Part shown: piece by piece, positions 44,050 through 57,151 of the stretch
Layout: every line of letters starts with the position of its first letter
How positions within the stretch are numbered: the stretch's first letter is position 1
DNA from: Maratus speciosus
Taxonomy: Eukaryota > Arthropoda > Arachnida > Araneae > Salticidae
Length of the DNA stretch: 64,000 bases
Assembly: GCA_963932465.1 (NCBI GenBank)
Contig: OZ010794.1
Location: 443,797,502 to 443,861,501, forward strand
Reading direction: 5' to 3'
The notes under the pieces: generated by a model
The model's input: the letters and a program-made list of their open reading frames with translations, nothing else
Databases searched by the model: none
Told to the model about the DNA's origin: nothing
Made by a program: the position numbers and the translations under genes

Positions 44050-44800
44050 AAAAAATGAAGAAAATAATAACACAATAAATTTGAAAATTGTAACACATGG
44101 GCATTAATTTTTTTTCTCAAATTAATTAATAATTCCAAAATTTTTAAATTCTCAGTAAATTGAATTTTGTTTACATTTATTTTTTTAAATGAATTAGTTA
44201 CTTAAAAATTCAAGAGTTAATTTTATGAGTTTATATTCTATCGTTACAACATGCAGAAAATTAAATACCATGAACAATATTTCAAACATAGTAATTAAGG
44301 TTAATTATGTTTAAAACAGAGATTACCAGTGTTTAATGGCTGTAATCATATTGTTTACTGCAACTACTATAAACTGGTGTTTATTACAAAGTGTACTTAC
44401 CGATTCCCCTTTTAAAACAATTAATGAATGTAGAAGTATTCCCTTAAAGATATTGAATCGAATAAAAAAAATGTTTTAATGATGTAGTTAGATTAAACCT
44501 CTAATGCATAAATTATATTTAAATGGATGGAAAATAGATTTCGCACTTAGATTTAAAATGGATTATTAAGAACACATAATTTTGAATTTTAAAACATCTT
44601 TCATGTTTTTTTTTTTTTTTTTTGTTTTGTTTTTACAAGTTTGCAAAACGAATCTTATTAGTTTTAAAAGCATTAAAATTTTTTATTAATAGTTATTAAA
44701 ACATTTTGTGATAATTTAAACTTTTAATACAATAACACAAAATAGAAAGTAACAACAACAACAACAAAAAAATGTCTACCGTCTTGTTTAGATACAAGAG
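44050..44800. other. AT-rich stretch without recognised genes
   Basis: Contains T (about 44607-44622) and A (about 44802-44833) runs and no recognised frame or element end. Confidence 0.5.
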
Positions 44801-44801
44801 C

Positions 44802-44835
<34 letters not shown>

Positions 44836-44847
44836 TTTTTCTTCCTA

Positions 44848-46340
44848 AAGTGTTTATAAATTCGGTTTGTCTGCCGTCTATTTGTCCAAGCTCTAATTCA
44901 CGTAAACGTACTCGGATTTTGATGCAATTGATATATGTTACTGATGTTTTCCATGGCATGTTCGGTATTGCGTACAAAGTGTGTAGTGTTAATACAGTCG
45001 AACCTCGTCATCCCGACACTCTATTGTCCAGAAAAAAGTGTCGTCATAAGCGGAGAGTCGCGGTAACCGGAGTTGGAGAAAAATATGTTTATAAAAAGTT
45101 GTATTTTTAATTAATTTAAAACAATTTTAAATTCATAACTGTTCAAAGCAAGTTCATAACTGTTAAGCAATAAAACATTATTATTAAACAAAATAAACAC
45201 AATAACAAAATTGAAAAGAATAAAAATCAGATTTATGATGACTGGTTTTTTAATTGTTACATGAAATATTGATTAATTAAGGTTTGCTTATCCCCAGATG
45301 TGCTTCCTACAATTATTTTTTCAATATTATGCAATGAATTGTAATCAATATTCGTTTTTTTTCATAAATGGATGTTAGAAAATTTCTGATCGTTTCAATG
45401 CAATGCAGTGCTTCGGTATTAGTCGAATGAAAAACGCCGTGTAGCCACAAGAAAGCACCGCCTGACCAGAACAAAAAGACTGCGAATAGACTGATAAGTC
45501 TATCTGGAGCTTAAGAGGTCATTCATAGTATGCGGGTTTATTTATTCAGATAAAGGATTGAAATAAAATTTCTCATTTATCTCAATGGGTAATTTAGACA
45601 CTTTTGTGAAAAGTTTGGCTAAACAACATTTCTTACCGCCTAATTGCCGTGTTTATAAGATGGATTATGAAAAATGGACAATTTTCCTAAACCGTCGGGA
45701 TATCCGGAGTTGAAAATTATTCAACGACGTAAAATACGGAGTTTATTTACATTAAAATAATATGCAGAAAATCGGGACTTTGAAAAACTGACGTGATGAG
45801 CGGAGTGACGTGAAAACCGGGTGTCGGGGAAACGAGGTCCGACTGTAGTTCATTTACAGGGGCACTCAAAAGAATTCCATTACATTAGGGTTAATAAAGA
45901 AAAATCGTTTGCAGTGTATCTCAGTGACACAACGCTGTTTCAAATGTATTGAAATTGATATAAATCACTGAATTTCACTACAAGATGATTACTAGAGAAT
46001 AGGACGTTCATTTACAGGGACACACAAATGAAATCGGTTACAGTACTGTCTTCGATCAATAATTGCTGGAAGTGAATTTTCAGTTTCTGTATGAGAAATT
46101 TTAAATTTAACTGATTTTTTGCACGTTACTCTTTGTGTATAAATTCTATACTTCGTATACAGGGCTGCATAAAAGAATTCACGTACCATTCTCCTTATTA
46201 GCGGACATTGCTAAAGGGGAACTTTCAACTGTGGTATATATATCCTAACTAAACTAAATTTTTGCATGTATGTAGTTTATGGATACAAATCTATATATCA
46301 TTTACAGGACTGCTAAAGAATTCGGATAATTTTCCGACTG
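44848..46340 (+). repeat. 800-bp dispersed repeat copy, interrupted by a Tigger-like element
   Basis: CTAAAGTGTTTATAAATTCG and a GTCTGCCG / CTCTAATTCACGTAAACGTA module open the copy. It resumes at 45848 with GTTCATTTACAGGGGCACTC and ends near GAATTCGGATAATTTTCCGA at about 46340. Confidence 0.7.
44995..45845 (-). mobile_element. Tigger-like element
   Basis: Ends CAGTCGAACCTCGTCATCCC and, in reverse, CAGTCGGACCTCGTTTCCCC, TA at 44993-44994 and 45846-45847. The minus frame at about 45350-45430 reads STNTEALHCIETIRNFLTSI, which fits a Tigger transposase C-terminus. Length 851 bp, so internally deleted. Confidence 0.75.
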
Positions 46341-46489
46341 TCGCTATTTTAATTTCAACAACACACAAATTCAGTGAAAGGCTAACCAGTTTCTAATGGT
46401 AGCATATTAAAAAGCACAATCTGATTAATAAAAAGTTAAAATTTTACTTTTATACATACTTTTATTTTTATATTTACTTTTATACATTA

Positions 46490-46802
46490 CTAGCAGAACT
46501 ACCCGGCTTCGCCCGCGTCAATTATAAGAAGTCTTCCAGGTAAAATAAATTAAAACGAAATAATACGGCAATCACAATAACTGAAATTTGTGCCTTACCA
46601 TCCACAAATCGTTATAAAGACAATCAAAAAACATGTCGTTATTGTATTGCAACCATGGTAAAATCCCTGAGCTTTAATAACAGAATGCACGTTTTCTTTG
46701 GCGGGTATAAGAGAAAAATATGTGATTTTCCTGACAATACGAAAAAAAGAAATTCCTCCAAATCGCGCAGCACTTAGTGAAATTCTCGTTTGTATGGTAT
46801 TA
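46490..46802 (-). mobile_element. Helitron 3'-end segment (minus)
   Basis: On the minus strand GCGGGCGAAGCCGGG forms a terminal hairpin, followed by TAGTTCTG and CTAG at 46490, then T. The 5' part is not present. A plus-strand Helitron-like start follows at 46803. Confidence 0.6.
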
Positions 46803-46925
46803 TCTACATTATAAAGTAAAAACACTATGTCAGTGCCCATAAATTGTGCATATTGTAACCCATAAAATGTGCCTTTACTGCAATTTTTCTAACTTTTAAA
46901 CATCACACAATTTCAATTATTACTA

Positions 46926-48482
46926 CAGTGGCGGTCAAAATTATAAGTACAAGGCAAAAATCGCCAAATCTTGGCTACATTTGTCCGGAAACCTATGCAA
47001 ATTTAATGGCTGGAAACAAATGAAACATGAAGAATATTTTAATAAGATTTTATGGAAATATGTGGAAAATTCATATTCATAAAATGTATTGTGGATTTAT
47101 ACAGCCATCTGATATGGACAAAATTATAAGAACAACTATATTTGTGTGTTGTAAAACGTAAAATTTGCATGTTTTTTGCTCTGCACACGGAAGTCCCGTC
47201 CGATATAAATGCATAGTAAGCGTTTGGGATCGTCATATTCTGTTTTTCAGTCATGCCACTAGGTACAAAGCTTTCTGAGTTTGAGAAAGGGAAAGTGGAT
47301 GCATTTAAAAGTTCAGGACTTTCTGTACGCCAAATTGCGACAAAGCTTAATAGATGAAGAACGGTTATTTAAAATTATCTTAAAAATCCCGGTAAATATG
47401 GACGGCAAAGGCATACAGGTAGGCCATCTTCTGTTTCTGTACGGGATAAAAGAATGATAATAAGGCGAGCTTGTTCCAAAAAACAAACGTCAACAGAAAT
47501 AAAACGTGAATTGGACTTAAAATGCAGTGCTCGAACTATTCGACGTGTTTTACAAAAAGAAAAAAAAAGGTTCGCTATGGTAAACATATGTCACGACCGC
47601 CTCTTACAAAAGTTCATAAGAGACTGAGGATGGAGTTTGCCAAAAAATGCATTACTATGGGAAAAAAGTGGGATGATGTTGTCTTTTCCGATGAGAAAAG
47701 TTTAATTTGGATGGACCAGATGGTTTTCGCTACTTCTGGCATGATCTCCGTAGAGAAAATGAAATTTTCTCAAAGCGTTCATTTGGAGTGGGCTCAGTAA
47801 TTGTCTGGGCAGGTTTCGCAACTGGTGGAACTACTCCAATAGTTTTTGTGCAGGGTAGAATGAATTCTGAGAGTTATGTTGATGTATTGGGCGATAATTT
47901 TCTACCGGAAGCACCGTTAATAACGAGTGGAGACTATTTTTTCCAGCAGGTCAATGCCTCAGTACATGTTTCCCAAACTTCAAAATCGTGGTTTTATGCT
48001 AATTTTGTGAAACTACTTGATTGGCCGGCCAGAAGCCCTGATCTGAATCCAATGGAAAATCTGTGGGGTATTCTGGCCCACGAAGTATGCAAAAATGGTA
48101 TACAATATGAAAACAAGTAAGAGCTCATGTCCTCCACCGAAGAAGCCTGGTCAAAAATTTCCAAGAACGTTTTTAAGGAACTGTCAAACTCCATGACGTC
48201 AAGACTGATAAAAGTGATTGAGAAGAAGGGGGATATTATTAATTATTAGTGTGTTTCAGACAAAAAATAAATCATTGTCCTTATAATTTTGTCCAATTTT
48301 TACATTGACATATTTTGTTAATTATGGCAAAACATTCATATTTTGCATTTTCCAATGTTTTGCATTCTACAATGTTTTCTATCATAAAAAAGCATTTTAT
48401 GCATAAATTTCACTTTATTTAGTTCAGAAATAAATTTTTTTTGATCAATTTCCAATTGTTCTTATAATTCTGACCACCACTG
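46926..48482 (+). mobile_element. Full-length Tc1-like element
   Basis: TIR CAGTGGCGGTCAAAATTATA and, in reverse, CAGTGGTGGTCAGAATTATA, with TA at 46924-46925 and 48483-48484. Length 1557 bp is normal for Tc1. A single transposase pseudogene fills the centre on the plus strand. Confidence 0.9.
47253..48249 (+). pseudogene. Tc1-like DD34E transposase, inactive
   Basis: Starts at ATG 47253 (MPLGTKLSEFEKGKVDAF; paired helix-turn-helix with LSVRQIATKLN). TGA at 47355 and TAA at 47370 interrupt it before NYLKNPGKYGRQRHTGRPSS, which includes the GRP hinge. Frame shifts near 47570 and 47707 separate KKWDDVVFSDEKSL (first catalytic D) from GPDGFRYFWHDLRREN. GSVIVWAGFATGG follows. The second catalytic position reads QQVNASVH, with V where the family has D. 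LLDWPARSPDLNPMENLWGI keeps the catalytic E. TAA at 48118 interrupts the tail, which runs on to TAG 48247-48249. Two stops, two frameshifts, a late stop and a lost aspartate: dead, although both ends are intact and could still be mobilised in trans. Confidence 0.9.
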
Positions 48483-48960
48483 TATGTCGAATAGGAAAAA
48501 GTTCTCTCAAATGAAATTTGTTTGAAAATTGTACCTCAGTTTTCTGATTTTAATGGATTTTAAAGTAATTTTTAAGGATGGATATTTTTAAAGTTGAGTG
48601 CAGCCCGCTTACAAAAGATGAACCTGTTTACACTTAATGCAATAGTATAAAGAAAAGACATGTCTATGAGTAACGCGCTCGTATCATATTTTCGCTGGCA
48701 ACAACCTAACACAACAAATTTCCCTTTTATTGCAGTTTAACGTCTAAACATTGTACATTCGATTGTTCCAACGTATTATAGAAAACAAAAGTACTTTCAG
48801 TGATATTTGTTTGTAATGTTTATCTCAATTTACGAATTTTTTATGGGTTTTAAAATAATTTTTAAGCATGCATATTTTTTAAGTATGCTTGCAACCCAAA
48901 TACAAAAGATTAACTCAATTGTTCAAAAACATTGTAAATAATTCAGAATTTGTTTGCTTT

Positions 48961-50950
48961 CGCGTAATATTCAATAACTAAATTGGCAAGCGAAATTAAA
49001 ATGCCAAAAATAAAATAAAATAAAACACGAATTTAACAGATATCAAATCAAACTACTCAAAATAACCTGATAAGTATATAACATTCAAATGGGAATTTCG
49101 TTCCGCGTGCATATAACTTGAATTCTTCAGAACGGATTTCCATGCGACTTGCACTATTTGTTTTTCAGGGAAGATTTTAGTGCATAACATGTTGTTTTCC
49201 GTTGCTTAGTCATAGAATTATAGGGGGAAATTATATAATCATGTGAACCCAATTATGAAGGATTAGTCTTATTAGCTGAATGAAAAATGCAGAACTATTT
49301 TTATCTCTAAGTATATTGACGGGTTTATCTTCGGTAATGGGGTTGTGCGCTAGGGTATTCTTATTTTAATGAGTGTGCCTGACCCCTATTATGGCATGCA
49401 CCTTTGTTTAAAACAATATAGAATGACTTATGTTTTAAGCGACTATTTGGCATGCAACTTGATTACAAAATACTAACCTGCAAATGCTTAAGGTACTTCT
49501 CCAGTTCCCTGCTCAACAACGCGAAACTTTCTGACACATTTTCTGACTCATTAAACGTAAAGGCTTAAAATTTGTAGGCCTGACTATTAAAGCGATTTGA
49601 AATTGAGATGAGTTTTTCCTTTTTTCATAAATAAATTACTTCTCGAGATATGAGCAATTGTGGTTGCGTGACGGCCGGTTTTTATCCTTTATTGCACTGT
49701 TGCGTCAGAAATTCAGTTCAAAACACCAACTGAAAGATCTTATACCTTTACCAACAAATGGAAACTAACTTTCGTTTACATAGTTTCTAAATAAGAACTC
49801 CTGTCAATTTCATGCGTTTCCGAACAAAAATTAATTAAAAAATATGTCAGAAAATAGCTCCTTTGGATTTGAGAACAGCCTTAACTTGAAGTTTATGAAA
49901 AAACTCACATTTTTAGTTTTAAATTTGAAACTCGCGAAATTTAAATTCAGAAAAAGGATGTTGTTTGACACATTGTGGTAATTTTTTTTAACTTTTAAAA
50001 TTAAAATACATGTTTTCTTTGGCGCGCGTAACAGAAGTATACAATATCTTCACAATACGGGGGAAAATGCAAAAACATACATCCAAATGAGGTAGTAGCT
50101 ACTACAATTTTATTTGGAAATTTTGAAATTTTATTGAAATTAAATCTACAATGATTAGATGAAATGATGTCATTTTCCATAAATTTTAAATCAAGACATC
50201 TGTCAAGATTTTTTTTGAAAATGTAAATAACCGCTCTCTTTTTGCTATAAATCACAGAAAATGTTAGCACTGAATCTAAACCAATACAACAGTTAGCGAT
50301 AACGTATAGCTATAAGATATGGCTGTAGTATACAATCGAAGTAGTAAGCAAAATATAGGAGACATATGTTTACAATGAGTTTGATTACGCGTTGAAAAGA
50401 TTTGATAGAATGTGACGTCATATCTAGCCTTTTCTTTCTTTTTCTTAAATTGTTTTCATGAAATTTGACTGTTTATATTAAAATAGATGTTTTATTAAAA
50501 AAAACAACAAAAAAAAAACCCATTCAAATTGAGGTGCTACGTTATTTTCCAGCTCTTATATTTAAAGTTTTTATTTTTTATACAAAAAAATGTAAATTTT
50601 CTGTTTAGAATGACGTCAATATCAAACACGCAAAAATATAGCAAGAAAATCTGAATTTCTATTGGCAAATAGAAACAAAATGCACGCTTTATCCTTATTT
50701 TTTTCACATTATTGTGTCATTTTTTAGGGTTTGGCAACAGGAAAGAAACGTTTGAATTAAAAAAGATTTAAAAAGAGATATTTCTAAATTATGGAAGTGG
50801 TAGAAAAAAGGGATAAATGTGGTCTGATAATTTTTTAAAGTAGACAGTGATCTTTTCCACGTTCTAAAACGTATGTACATCGAGTTTCGTGCAAATCGGT
50901 CAAAAATTAAAGATTTGTATAAAGGACATACACTCAGAGAACGGCTTTTA
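48961..50950. other. AT-rich stretch without recognised genes
   Basis: No element ends or convincing frames were seen. Parts may belong to the Helitron-family segment to the left, but I could not align them by eye. Confidence 0.45.
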
Positions 50951-51413
50951 TATACCGGGTGTCCTAAAAAGGACTGACTGATTTTAAAAGTCAATAACTT
51001 GCAAACGGTGACAGATATTTAAAAAATTCTTGCAGGAGGGCTATGCATAAGGTCAAAAGTTTTTTTTACAGTGATTTTCGACTTTAGTTCAAATTACAAA
51101 TAATAGATGGCGCTGCGATCAATAGACGCTAAATTCAGGCTCGATTTTTGGTACTTTCGCGCACACTCAATACATTTTCATCTCCTTTTTCCTCATGGAA
51201 GAAGAGATAGGACCAAAAATCGAGCCTGAATTTAGCGTCTATTGATCGCAGCGCAATCTATTGTTTGTAATTCGAACTAAAATTGAAAATCACTGTAAAA
51301 AAACTTTTGACCTTATTCATAACCCTCCTGCAAGAATTTTTTAAATATCTGTCAACGTTTGCAAGTTATTGATTTTTAAAATCAGTCAGTCCTTTTTAGG
51401 ACACCCGGTATAT
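50951..51413. mobile_element. Foldback MITE, arms about 205 bp
   Basis: Ends TATACCGGGTGTCCTAAAAA and its near complement at 51413. Arms share GACTGACTGATTTTAAAA, CTTGCAGGAGGG and ATCGAGCCTGAATTTAGCGT. The spacer is about 40 bases. Tc1/mariner-type ends with TA-rich flanks. Confidence 0.85.
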
Positions 51414-52965
51414 AGATACATTACTTTTACACATATTTTTAAATCTACTTTTATACATTAGTCGAGGAGGTGGCGGTCTAAAAATATTTGTTAAATAACT
51501 ATTCTAAAATAGTGGTATCAACACTTATGAAATTTTTTATATTAAATAAGTAATATTCATCTCACCATGCTGCCAAAAAATCGCACGCAAAACGGTAGAG
51601 AACGCTACAGTTTAAAAATGGCCTTAAGCAAGAATTTAAGATATCTGCTGGAAAACAGTGGTATCAACACTTATGAAATTTTTATATTGAACAAGTAAAA
51701 TTTATGCTGTATTTTCAAAAAATCCCTGCCGGCCCGACCTACAGGCAGAGGTATATTTCGAAGTTAAGTATACTAATTTCACCAACAAAAACACAATCAT
51801 GATTAGAGATTTATCCACTTTAACAATTTTATCTGGCTGCTCTTGAGGAGTTTTTATTTCATTTTTATATAATAGCTGGTTTTATCAGAATCATGTTAAG
51901 GAGGTATTAAAAAAAAGATTTTTCCATGCTCAACAACTCGAAATTTTCTGGCACATTTTCAGATTCATTTTAATAGAAAAAATATTAAACTTGCGTGATT
52001 TTTGAAGAGATTTATAAAGGACCTGTGTTTTTATTTTCCGTTCAATTAATTAAAACTTCATTTATGAACGATTATTTTCTCAGTAGGACAATATTTTTCG
52101 TTTCTAACACAATCGCTTTGGAAAATTTCTGTTCAAAATGCCCACTTTGACATCATTTTTTGAAATATATTCTGCCTCTATCAAAAAATCGATCATTACG
52201 GTACATTATATAGTTTCTGAATAAGAGAATCTACCAATTGGATGCGTTTGAGAGCAAAAATGAATTTAAAAATGAGTCAGAAAAAAAGCAGTTTGGATTT
52301 GAATACACCCTTAATAAAATGATTTTTTTTCTTCAACCGCTATGTATTTTAAATTTATTTTTGCTGTAAGAATTGGTTCTATCAAAAACTTGTCCATATA
52401 AATGTTGTAGACAATATTAAGAAGATATAAGCTAAATTCATAGGAATTTTATATCTTGTAAATTGACGGAGTTTTGGATTTTTTCTTCTTCAACCCCTCT
52501 TTTGTTTTCGTTTTAAATTTTTTTTGCGGTACGAATTGGTCCTATCAAAAACTTGTGAATATAAAAGTTGTAGATAATATTAAGGAGATTTATAATAAAA
52601 TTAATTGGATTTGACATCTTGAGAATTGACGAAGTTATGAATTTTTTTCTCCCAAAAACCCTATTTTTTGCGCCCCTTGAGCCCATTTTTAATTTGATCA
52701 AAAATCTGATACATAAATTTTTGGCCCTATTTTTAGAAGTAACAAAAACTTTAAACTGATTTGATATGTACAAAAATTAAGAAGTTATGGGATTTTTTCG
52801 GTTTTTACAAAACTCCTCCCTATTTCCATCCCCTTGGTCCGATTTTGCCCATTAACGAACTTGACCGAGATTTTATGCCCCTTGATTTTATGTATCAGTT
52901 TGGAAGAGATTTGTGCAGAATTATGGAAGTTATCATGTCCCTAAAAAAGTGTATATATATATCAC

Positions 52966-53006
<41 letters not shown>

Positions 53007-55017
53007 TTTTTACTGAGGGTGGTTTTGGGTTCTAGGGGTCATGATCGGTGTAGATCTGCAAAAATTTTTCAGAAATTCCAACATAGGGGAGAATGTAATA
53101 GATAGTATTTCATACGAAATCTACCTAAAAACGCGACACCGTTCTGAACAATGCTTTAAAAGCGATCGGTTCTTTAGTTTTCCTAATTTTAACAAATTCC
53201 CGTCAATTGTGCGAAAAATCACCACTTTTATAAGTTTAAAAATCGATATTTTCACAAATCGGAAAGTTGTGGCCCAATTTTTTTTTTTTACATTTAGATT
53301 TTATGATTCAGCGTATGAAATAACATCCGGATGCGAAAGAACCAAATTTGTAAAATCAATAGTTAAAAAAATTTGTATTTCCATTATCAAACCCTAGTAT
53401 AAAAATATCTCTTTCTTTCCCTATCACGTGGCATGCTATGCAAAAAATGCAATTCTGGAATTAATTACCAAAAAATTAATTATCTTCGCATCCGATTGTG
53501 GAAATTAAAAATTAAAGACATGTTCTGAAAGAAAATGAAATTTTACGTCGGATGGTGTATAATTCGTAGCTCAAAAATCAATATTAAAAAAAATTTGGTC
53601 CTGTATAAAAATTCTGTGTTCGTTCTTGACTTACAAGACGCCGATGTTTCATATTCTCTAGTTTATCACTGAAAATTCAATGTCATCAGACATCTGTCGC
53701 CTTCACAAATGAAGGAAAATAAAGGATTTTTTTTCGAATTTTCGAGTTTTTATGGTACGATCGAGATAATTTTTAGAATTTCTGAAAGCTGATTTTTTTT
53801 GCCCGTCTTGTGGTACTAATTTCGAATTTCTAGTATGCGTAGAAAAATGTAATCGCGCCTTAAAGAAATCGCAAGTCCTTATCTGTCGTTAAAATGACAC
53901 CTGTTTTTAATTCGCCGAAGAGATTGTTTTTGTAATTTGATAAAAAAATCCATGCTTTTGTTGAATTGTGAATGCCAATTCCGATCTTGTATTTGGTGGT
54001 TTTTAATTATTAATGTCCGTTAATTACGACTTTTTCAAAATTTTATGATTATGATAGCTCAGCTATAAGTATGCAAAATTTCAAGTCTCCTATATATATA
54101 GTTTCTGAGAACGGGTTCTGTGACAGACGGACGGACAGACAGACAGAGGAGTGAGACGAATAGGGTTTTGTCAGATGAAGGTTTTGAAGATAGACAAATT
54201 CAAATTTTCAATGTTTTCGTTAATTTTCGCCGAATTTAAAATGTACAAGACCCCTTAAATATTATGTCTCACAAATAAGTACTACTACTTCTGATAACAA
54301 TAATCATTCTTCCCTTTCTAAAGGTAAGCGATATCTTTTAGTGAAAATTTTCTAACCTAAGAATCTTTCGTTTTGATCTGCAGAAAATATTCCTTTAATA
54401 TTTATGGGATTTTATAAAATGAAGTATTATCATTTTTTCTTTAAAGAGAAAGTATGAGATAAATCCTTCAACAGCATTTTTATATTTCTAATTTCCAAGA
54501 GCAAAGAAAGAAAGATATTATAAAATTTAATATCCCCAGAAAATATTTCTCAAAGCCAATTTTGAAGTAATTGTTTTTTCCTATTACAATTTTTTAAAAA
54601 TATATTTTATTATCTACAATAAAAAACAAACAAACAAACCTGAAAAGTATTTTAATGTTTTTGAGGTATTTTAGTTATTTATTCGTTGAAAAGAAGTGTG
54701 GAATTAATTTCAAAGTTAATTAACAAAATTACTAGGAAACTTTTTGTACAAGTTTAATGAACCTCAATATGATTTTTTAATCTAATGTATAAAGTAGTTT
54801 ATTCAGGAAAAAAATCTTCTCGGATCTTATGTCCAGTAGAATTTAAATTCAGTTTCTTAAATGACTGAAAACAAAAAATATTTTACAAAGAGAATTTTTA
54901 AAAAGATTTTAGAGCGCCGAAAGACATTACCATCTAAATTTCGTTTAAAGACGTGATATTCAGTCTTAAAAAAAGTATTTATGAGAAAAGGGAAGATAAA
55001 AATCATGTATATTATTA
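51414..55017. other. Repeat-rich stretch, no genes recognised
   Basis: A block with GTGGTATCAACACTTATGAA occurs at 51511 and 51659. Diverged units of roughly 180 bp with TATCAAAAACTTGT..ATATAAA.GTTGTAGA lie at 52370-52650. A TA run lies at 52974-53003. CCCCTTGGTCCGATTTTGCC at about 52838 recurs in reverse at 63541-63561. A GACAGACGGACGGACAGACA run follows GTTTCTGAGAACGGG at about 54105-54145. The 118-codon frame at 53041-53397 has no recognisable content. Confidence 0.5.
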
Positions 55018-55525
55018 GGTGCATTCGTAATTATATAAATATGCAGCACCTATAGCCGTCGTTCGGTCCGTCTGTCTGTCCGTCTGCATATAACAGAGCA
55101 AAAACTACTCAACCGAATGGTCTGAAATTTAATCTATATAAACGCTGCAGAATTTTGTCGAGTCATTTCAAATTTTATCAAAATTGGATGTATAGTTTAA
55201 TTACAGGGACATTCAAAAGTTTTCCGTTACGTTACGGGCAATGGGAAAAATTATTGCAAGTTCATTTTAATAATGTTACAGCCTTCCAAATGGTCTGAAA
55301 TTTTAAATATATAATTGTTGCAAAAATTTTTCGAGTCACTTCCAATTTTATGAAAATCGGATGTATAGTTCAATTACAGGGACAGTCAATTTTTCCGTTA
55401 CTTTACGGCCAATGGGAAAAAATTATTGTAAGTGCATTTTAATGATGTTACAGACTTTCAAACAGAAGGAAAACGATATGCATTTATGAAGTGCACTAAA
55501 ATATACATTCAGTACAATATGCGGT

Positions 55526-55560
<35 letters not shown>

Positions 55561-55607
55561 ATAAAACTAGTTTACGAATGTATTGACGAGCAATTTCCAA
55601 CTTGTTA
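55018..55607 (+). repeat. Left part of the GGTGCGTTCG composite family
   Basis: Starts GGTGCATTCGTAATTATATA, then CACCTATAGCCGTCGTTCGG, a GTCTGTCTGTCC run and ACTCAACCGAATGGTCTGAA. A partial internal repeat (55180-55300 and 55340-55430) and an A run at 55527-55558 follow. Ends at a Helitron insertion. Confidence 0.65.
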
Positions 55608-57096
55608 TCTACCCTATATATATAAAATCCTAATGAAACGAATTTATGAAACGAATATATGAAATGTAACGATTCTTTGAATCGACTGATTAAACAACTG
55701 ATTATGTTTCACGGCGATTTCTCCTAAAATATGGAATACTTTGCGATGAAATTAACACCAAAAATCAATATTGATCCGCAGATTTCAAAACTGGTATTAG
55801 AATTTTTAAATTCGAATTAGTTTTCGAAATATTAATTTTTTTCTAATTTTATATACATTTTTATGATGGCATCTCAAATTTTAATCAAACAGATATTTTT
55901 TTTTTCAGATTTTAGAAAAGGTTACTATTTTAAACTAATTTGGCGAGAAGTTTGGCCTCCCTTAAATGTATGCTAAGAAATGGATTTCGCCAAATTTTCG
56001 TAAAAAAAAATCACGCCAAACCGGGTGCGTATATGGCATCTAGTCAAATATTAAATGATGTAACAAACGATGACATTTAATTTCAACTTCAAAGCAATGT
56101 TTTAACTTACCACTCGAAAAAAAAAAATGCTAACTGGCGAGTTGAAAAATAGTTATTGGCGAGATTTGCACCCGGCTAGCGTAACAGTACCAAGAATTCT
56201 TTGCGACAATGCTTATTATTCGAAAAAAATTTTTTTTTTGATTTTTTAAAACCGAAATGGAAAACTTTCGGCACACAGATGCCACATACGGTCCCATATT
56301 GGCGCTATTTTTTTCTGACGCCAATGTCATATACGCAATGGGTACTTAATTGGCGCCATAGTATCGTTATTTTGCTTGATTTGATAAGCCGGATGTTGTT
56401 GTTTATGCTGTTGATCTTTTCCCGAAATTAGCGTCGGAAAAAAATCGCGCCGATATGGGGCCGTATATGATATCTGGGCCAAACTTTCATATGAAAAGCG
56501 AAGGGATCAGAGCGTTTTTATTTATGGCAGTTACATGACTTGGACTATTATAATACAGATGAAATGATGGCGATATAATAATATTTGGCGACTTATCACC
56601 TGTACCTGGCTAATATTAAAGTACCAAAATGGCCCCAGGAATATAAAAAGCGAAGTGATTCGCCCGGAACTCTTGATGATAGTCACATGACTTAGGCTAT
56701 TGTTATAGAAATTGTTTTAAAATACCGGGATGTCTCCCGGTATTTAAAAAAATTTTTCTATTACAAACAGACATAGCAAACAATTTCTATACTAAACAGA
56801 CAAAGACTCTGTACACTTAATTCCTTTTATTTTTAGCTTCTTTTCAAACGTTTAACTGATCCTTTTTAATCAAACACGAAAACAACCATTGGATGTCTTA
56901 ACAGCAACTGATTCGGCCTTAAATTTTTGAAATCAAAGGAAATTGAATGGATACAGTGAGATCTGCACAGCTTTTTTTCAGTATAATTCAATCTTCTACA
57001 ATATTTTTTAAACAGATCAGATTAGCGTGTTTTTAGATTCTGCGGTGTCTGAACGGAAGTTGGCGAGCGTAGCTTGTAGGGGGCAGAGTCCCCTAG
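55608..57096 (+). mobile_element. Non-autonomous Helitron, 1.49 kb
   Basis: Starts TCTACCCTATATATATAAAA after A (55607). Ends GAGCGTAGCTTGTAGGGGGC, then AGAGTCCCCTAG and T. The 3' end matches the Helitron ending at 10031, so both belong to one family. No Rep/helicase frame. Confidence 0.8.
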
Positions 57097-57151
57097 TACT
57101 TAGAAATAATTAGATACCGTTAAACGACTTATGGTAGGATATTTATATATG

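Larger units (their letters stand above)
46803..48960 (+). repeat. Helitron-family segment carrying a Tc1-like insertion
   Basis: Starts TCTACATTATAAAGTAAAAA, like the 5' end of the Helitron at 28611, after a flanking A. Shares CTGCAATTTTTCTAACTTTT and AAATTTGTTTGAAAATTGTA with 28.9-29.5 kb. A diverged block repeats with a period of about 290 bp (48495-48620 and 48785-48910). The 3' end was not found. Confidence 0.5.

Noticed and set aside
53041..53397. 118-codon plus frame after a TA run
   Set aside because: No recognisable motif, composition like its surroundings, and a position inside a repeat-like block.
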